Assembly (NCBI GenBank): GCA_900073065.1
Contig: FJOG01000046.1
Span: 86,834-121,916 of the forward strand
From: Phialocephala subalpina
Lineage: Eukaryota > Ascomycota > Leotiomycetes > Helotiales > Mollisiaceae
Direction of reading: 5' to 3'
DNA length: 35,083 nucleotides
Positions within the stretch are counted from its first letter, which is position 1; each line of letters begins with the position of its first letter. Under the pieces are notes generated by a model. The model was given only the letters and a program-made list of their open reading frames with translations, did no database searches and was not told where the DNA came from. Position numbers and translations under genes: made by a program. Positions 29,401 through 35,083 of this stretch are shown piece after piece.

Positions 29401-32400
29401 AACAAGATGTTTTCGCCGCCCAGGATGTTTCGCTTGATGTGACCCTGCTATCCAGCTTAGCTGCCCAAATTGAACAACGATATGCGGCACCGAGCGAAGG
29501 ATTACCTGACCACCCTCTGCAAGCTTCTATTCCCAATGAGGACGCTCCTGCAAATGTATTCAGTGATCCCGGACCTACTTCTACTCCTGCTGCTGTCCAG
29601 CAACCTCGGAAGCCCGCAAGATCACGAAAGAGGAAGTTTTCGACACCCGAAATCTCAAACAATGATCCAAACGGCCCTTCGGAGGCGAAAACACCGAAGC
29701 AACGCAAGCCAAATACCCCGAGACAGAAGGCACCCTTCATAGGACCCAGAGCACCCACCGACGAAGATCGATTCGCAGCAAGTCTTGTTGCCGCAGAGCA
29801 AATACCTGTCCCCGAGGAGCAAACCCGCCTGGCATGTGTCTTCAATAATCAAGCAGGCAATCTGATCTTGTCAACCGACTTGACGACTCTGGAGTTTATC
29901 GGAGTTGAGCAGCGTCCTGCAGAGCTACCCGTGTTAATGTTGCCCGTCGACGAGATTTCCGAGCACCCTATCACCTCGGCTCGAGGATCCAATCCCATGC
30001 AGCTACGTATCAAGAGGAAGGATCCAGATGGCGGCAGGAGCAAAGTCTTCCATGCGTTCGTGTACGCAGATTCTGCCGCGAGCCACGATGCTGCATCGAA
30101 ACTCCGAGAAAAAATTGTTCTAGGTATGGTTGCCGAGGGGCTCAAATCTATGGAGAATTATCAACAACCTGCGGAACTTGAAGTGGAGCTCAGCAAGCCG
30201 TATCAATGCTCGAAATGCGGTTCCAGATTTAGGCAGTCGAACGGATTAGAATACCATGTATCGAAATCCCAGACCACCTGCAATCCAAATTGGGACCCGT
30301 CAATTCCTAAACGCCGAGGTGGCCCAAAGCCGAATCCAGACAAGAAACTTCCCGGACCTCGAGCACCTCGCAAGCCAAAGGTAGATAGGTCTATTGAAGT
30401 CGACAGTGAAGATCCCGATGATGAGCAAGATGACAAATCTGAGTCCGGATCCTCCAGCGAAGACTCAGTCATTGCATGGGCAGAGCAGACAGCTGGAGCC
30501 AAACGACAAATGCAGGCTCCTAAGAAAAAGTCAGCAGAGAAAGTCTACAAGGCCTTCAACAACGAGTCGGATGTTCTCCAAGATATCATTGACAACATCG
30601 CGACCATGTCTGAGGATGTGCCTGATGAAGTCCAGCTTCCCACCGCGATGCCTCTTTTTCCCTTCCCAGTGCGCGATCTCGCTTATGTCGCCGCTCAGAT
30701 CCAGGATAAGCAGGAGCTGACCCAGACCTTATGCGAAGAGATGATGATGGCACTGTTGAACGCCAACTATGGCATGTTTCCAAGTTGGAAGAGTCTCTGG
30801 ATGTCATGTGTTGGTCTCTGGCTGAAAAAGCACCCAAATCCGGAACAACTACCAAAATCTACACTCTGCAGCAAAGCTTTGGACCATCTCGTTGACCAGA
30901 GAAAGATCAAACTGAGCGAGTACACCTTCGTTGATCGCAAAGGAAGGCTTCTGAAGACGTCTCTAGTCTTTGACCCAGCCCTGGCCGGACCTTCCCTATC
31001 AGGGGACAGATATGAGTTGCTGAAGAATTTGGTGCGAGAATCCCACCCTCGAGTCTACGTGCCGTCTTATCTAGCACCGCATCAGCGGGTCCTGGATACA
31101 TTGCAGGCGTTGGTCAATCGCGCGATTATTCTCCCTCAGCGAGAAGTGGAAAGCGAAGAGGAGGACGACGATGAGGAGGATTTCGACACCATGATCTTCG
31201 ATTCCAAGTCACCCGACTCTCAGGTCATCATGGAGGAAGAGGAATATTCCGAGGACGAGTTTCAGGATGAAGACCACCGTGAAAGCAGTGAGGATGAGAA
31301 CTTGGACGTGGATGTTGAGATGAGTGACTTGCTAGGCACAGAGCCGAGCTCACATCCGGCCTCCCGCCCTCCAACATCAGCAGCCGCCGGCAGAAGGAAG
31401 TCCATCGATCCCAATACCAGAGCGAAGATCTCGGAATCCGTGCATAAGTATCATAGCCGTGTCCGGGCTGGCGGGATCACACACACCCACCGCCCAAATC
31501 CACCAAGACCTCGAAGAGTCCCCGCTGTTGTGCAAACTACTCCGAACATGTGGCAATCGGCACCTTCATTCATGCCAAATCCAGAGACTGGTGCTTGGGA
31601 TGTAGCGACTCTACCTCCTACTTCTATTCCAGAGAAGAAAGTAGCAACGATAGGAGTCAGATACCGGAATTATAACAAAACTCGTCTTCCTGAACCTATC
31701 ACATTCATGCAGGCGATGGATGGATCGTGGTCGGTGAGGCCTTTCGGCCATGGTGTGACACCAATCTATTGTCGCCCAGGTCGCGCAACTCACGGAAATC
31801 CACTTCTCGACCGCTATCTCAAGAAGAGAGACTCTGGACATAGGCCTGTTATCTATCCGACGAAGAACTTGACCTTCGGCCCAAATATCCCGTCGAAGAA
31901 GTTCCTCGCAAAGATGGCAAATGGTACTCCAGTCAATCTGCAGCTGACTATCTCTCCCAGACCCTCACCGCAAAAGCGAAAGCGTCGCGAAAGCGTGCAA
32001 GACATCACAGAATATCCTGCAAAGAGGTCGAGGAGAAAAATTGTGGAAGAGGATGATGGGGAGTCTGACTTCGAGGTTACCACCAAGGCACAATTTGACC
32101 GCTCCTCCTTGCTGCCGGATACTCGTCCAAAGCGCAGACGCAGGGTTATCAAGGCTCCCGAGGTAGAAGTCGCAGAAGTCGAAGAGGCTGCACCTCCCGA
32201 GCCAAAGAAGCTGGAACCTGGTGCGCCAAGAAACCCAGGTCTTGAAACAATTCCGCCAAGATTTGGTTTCTGTCCTGTCATCTACGAAGGACCAGATATC
32301 GACACCCTTGACTTCCCGAAGAAGTACTTCTCTGTCATTTGGACCGACCAGAAGGTCATGGGTGTGGATCCTGAGAGCCGCATTGAATGTTCTTGGACGG

Positions 32401-34142
32401 TGCGTGAGCTGCAGACTGCAGGTGAACCATTTCAGGTCCAATGGAACGATGACTTTGCCTTCACATCTGAAACTCTGCCGTACCTAGATCTCAAGGCCGA
32501 TAATTACGTTCCTCCTGAAGAAGTTCAACAAGAGCAGCCAGAAGTCATCGACAGAAGCCATCGCTACCAAATCAACGGTCAAAGCAACAAGCACGTCAGC
32601 CGAAAAGAGAAGTTAGCATGGACTCGCTCCCAACTTGCGCTACCCCAAGACTTTTATGGCATCTTCGACGACCCCAAAGAAGCAGCTCGCGTCTTCAGAA
32701 CCCAAGTTACGGAACCAAATGAACAATCCCGGAAGCGTCAACGTCTCGCAGAATCGGTTCTGAATACATCTGAAGAGAATCGCTTGATCGTCGCTGTAAC
32801 AATCATACGTATTTTGACTGGCGGATTAGATCAGACAATCGATTGGGTTCTAGTAGCAAGCATCTTCCAAAACTACTCCATGAATTTCCTCGAGAAATTC
32901 TGGAAGAGGATTATTGCAGGCAAGGAAAGCATGATGGAGGATCTTGGCCGCAGCTTTCAGCGAGCATATCCAGATGCTTATGCGAAAGGCAAAGTCCCTG
33001 AGTTCAACTTCGACACTCTTGTCGACAATGATTGGAATGGATTGATCGACTGGGTTCTGAACACCATCCCGTCGCCGCTAGGAAATAGAGCAATGTTCCT
33101 CCCACCCACAAGAGACGATCTTGAAGACTACTACAACATGATTGATGTTGGTGGAGATGACGACTGGCGAGAGTCATATTTCAGTTTGATTACACCGGTC
33201 TACAAACGACTTAACATCTCTGGGGCCGAACCATCAGTTCTTCCTGTCATTCCCCACCGCATTCCTTCCGATGATCTCGAGCTCGAAAAGTCCTGGGTCA
33301 GAGCCGTGGCCTTGACTCCTGACGACCACTGGGATCAGGAAGCCAAGATTGCAGGAAGTGCGAAACTCGGATCTCTCGGTCTCCGGACTGTTGATCGCGC
33401 TCTGAGAGTCCTCCTCAACGCCAGAGTCTTGAAGCACGTAGCCAAAGACCGCGCTACACCTGGTCGCAGCTACGAAGCCACTGATCTCTTCTGGCAGAAT
33501 CTCCGCAGGCATTTGAAGGAAGATCTCTTCATCGAAGCAGTGACTTACAAACGCTGGATGGATCAACAATTCCGTTCTGGTGTTCCGGCTCTTGCGGTAG
33601 ATTACATGGGCAACGAGGGGACAGTCATGGCGTTGACTTCCTTGCAAGCAGCAGGCAGGATCAGCATCGAATGCATGAATGTCCCGATGGAGAAATTTGG
33701 CCTTATGGAAGAGGGGTATGAGACGAAGAAGATTCCTCGCGAAAAATTGACCTTTGATATGGTTATCAAGCCTACCTCTACCTACATCTATGACGACGAG
33801 AATACGGCCTTGCAGAAGATCATGTCGACACCTCCTCCGAACGAAGACAGAGAAGATGAGGATGGGAAGATCGCGGCTTGGTATGGCATCTCTAGGAAGG
33901 TCATCCTGGAGCTGTGGAAGAGGGTCATCATGGGAGTTTCTCAGACCCTTGCACTGAGGGCGGGAATCAACATCGCTGGTCTTACTAAAATATTCAGTCC
34001 TACACTGGAGGCTTGGGAGTTGAGACTGTTGATGGATTGGGGTGTTGAGGTGGGGTTATTTGAGAAGTTGAGTCCGAATGTTGAGGGATGGATGGTTGGT
34101 GAGTGGTGGTGGGTTGTGGTGGGGCAGCTTTGTACGATGTGA
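26403..34142 (+). CDS. TFIIIC/Tfc3-like giant protein with zinc finger, 2 exons (2492 aa)
   Basis: Exon 1 is 26403-26469 (MATQPEPMIAWMLAKLKQAG...). The 261-base intron is 26470-26730 (donor GTGAGT, branch CTGAC, acceptor AATAG); exon 2 is 26731-34142. The joined N-terminus (LKQAGSEGFPIHKLFDDLRQ) looks like a winged-helix start. Then come a long disordered Pro/Ser/Gln-rich region, AT-hook-like GRAP and GRPP motifs (about 185 and 210), and a Cx2C-x12-H-x7-C finger (Cys1182, Cys1185, His1198, Cys1206). Acidic stretches and basic nuclear-signal-like runs follow. The last 450 residues, from VAVTIIRILTGGLDQTIDWVLVA (about 2040) to EWWWVVVG at the end, match the C-terminal pattern I know from fungal Tfc3/tau138, the B-block-binding subunit of TFIIIC for RNA polymerase III. 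The zinc finger is unusual for Tfc3, so a Tfc3 paralogue is possible. Confidence 0.9.
26470..26730 (+). other. Intron 1 of the TFIIIC-like gene
   Basis: Phase-1 intron of 261 bases, donor GTGAGT, branch GGCTGACTT, acceptor GAATAG. It is longer than the other introns here and contains a CACGTG site (26668-26673). Joining the exons supplies the only ATG in frame near the protein start. Confidence 0.8.
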
Positions 34143-34735
34143 TGAGGTTTTGTAAGATTTGTAATATATGGGAGGGGGAGTTTGCTTTTGCATGGCGTTT
34201 GCAGAGATGGTGCATTGCGTTGCATTGGCGTTGGGAACGATTCGAGGGTGCACTTGCTTGTGCTCATTATCTCGCAGAAATGCGTTGCTTTCCTGGTTCC
34301 GAGCCTTTGTACATTGAATATGGCTGGTTGCACATTCCATTGCACATATCAGCTTTGTACAATAGAATACGATGATTCACGAATTTCTTGCTTCCGTTAT
34401 GCTTGCGATTTGAATATCATCGATGCTATCTATGGAAAGTCTCGCTAGATCGTCTCTCGTCTACCCCTCCCTCCCTCTTTCCTTCGCAGCTCCCCATTCT
34501 ACTTTTCTCGCAACTCTTTAAATATCCCATGCCTTCCTAGTGATCATATGCATCGCTTTGCTCCGAGCCTTGGAGTTGGTTATATATTAATGGTATATTA
34601 TATTGTTTATCCAGAATAATCACCTCGTTCTATGGCTCGCCAAGCGATAGTGCACGTGACACCTCGCCGCTTTTCTCACCCTTGTTTTACCTTATACTTA
34701 TCCTTCACCCTATTTACCCTCGCTTTGCTTACCCT
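34143..34735. other. 3' flank of the TFIIIC-like gene, no gene seen
   Basis: Normal-composition DNA with chance frames only. A CACGTG palindrome is at 34653-34658. From about 34680 the sequence becomes pyrimidine-rich with TTACC and TCACC words leading into the AT-rich block. Confidence 0.5.
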
Positions 34736-35083
34736 TTATATATAATCTTTATTATTTTATTTCTATTTATTATTCTTAAATAACTCGAAATTCTTAATTA
34801 TTTTTATATAAATTTTATTTTAATAAATAAAATAAAATAAAATAATATAAATTTTTTATTATTAGAATATTTTAATAATTTATTTCTTTTATATTTAATG
34901 AAAATTAAATTTTTTTAAAATATATTAATAAAATATATAATAAAAAATGTTTTAATTTTATAAATTTTATAATTTTAATATTTTAAAATATTTTATTAAA
35001 TTATTAATATTATATATTATTATATATAATTTTATTTATATAAATATATAAAGAAAATAATTAAAAATACTATTTAACGAAAA
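34736..35083. other. AT-rich RIP-like block, continues beyond the window
   Basis: Almost pure A/T with TAAAA and AATAAAAT repeats. No protein remnant is readable. It begins as abruptly as the block at the left end stops, so the genes between about 4.4 and 34.7 kb form a gene island between AT-rich blocks. Confidence 0.7.

Noticed and set aside
1..35083. tRNA genes, rRNA or CRISPR arrays
   Set aside because: I looked by eye for the tRNA T-arm motif and for spaced direct repeats and saw none; a covariance-model scan would be needed to exclude tRNAs fully.
34736..35083. Telomere-proximal sequence at the window end
   Set aside because: There is no TTAGGG/CCCTAA tract; the end is AT-rich repeat-like DNA.

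Overview
The window looks like nuclear DNA of a filamentous ascomycete (Pezizomycotina). The evidence is short introns with GTRAGT-type donors and CTRAC branch sites, HET-domain genes, a chloroperoxidase-family enzyme, an AIM6 homologue, and GC-balanced gene DNA alternating with AT-rich blocks that look RIP-mutated (repeat-induced point mutation). A Leotiomycetes-like genome is my guess; nothing here proves it.

Layout. 1-4440: an AT-rich block holding a decayed Ty1/copia retrotransposon on the + strand. Integrase, reverse transcriptase and RNase H can still be followed in one reading frame from about 1147 to 3480. 4441-10757: a conventional gene block with a small Cys-rich protein (-), a lysine-rich conserved fungal protein (-, 2 exons), an AIM6-type membrane phosphodiesterase-fold protein (+, 2 exons) and a short secreted heme-thiolate peroxidase/peroxygenase (-, 2 exons). 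10758-24388: a gene-poor accessory stretch. It contains a second AT-rich island, a HET-ankyrin gene with near-identical repeats, a beta-propeller protein, a diverged tandem duplication of non-coding DNA, a truncated HET gene with a short dispersed repeat at its break, and a seven-helix membrane protein with a charged tail. 24389-34142: a small secreted protein (+, 2 exons), an F-box-like protein (-) and a very large TFIIIC/Tfc3-like protein (+, 2 exons). From 34736 to the end another AT-rich block begins.

How the genes relate. The peroxygenase, AIM6, F-box-like and TFIIIC-like genes look like ordinary chromosomal genes and form no pathway. The middle section resembles an accessory or allorecognition-type region: one intact HET gene with a homogenised repeat array, one broken HET gene, a receptor-like membrane protein and repeat debris. 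That functional link is inference from neighbourhood only.

Six gene models were built by hand from splice signals and frame continuity. The seven-helix protein is the most informative: removing a 54-base in-frame intron and a 41-base intron repairs the first membrane helix and adds a 64-residue charged tail.
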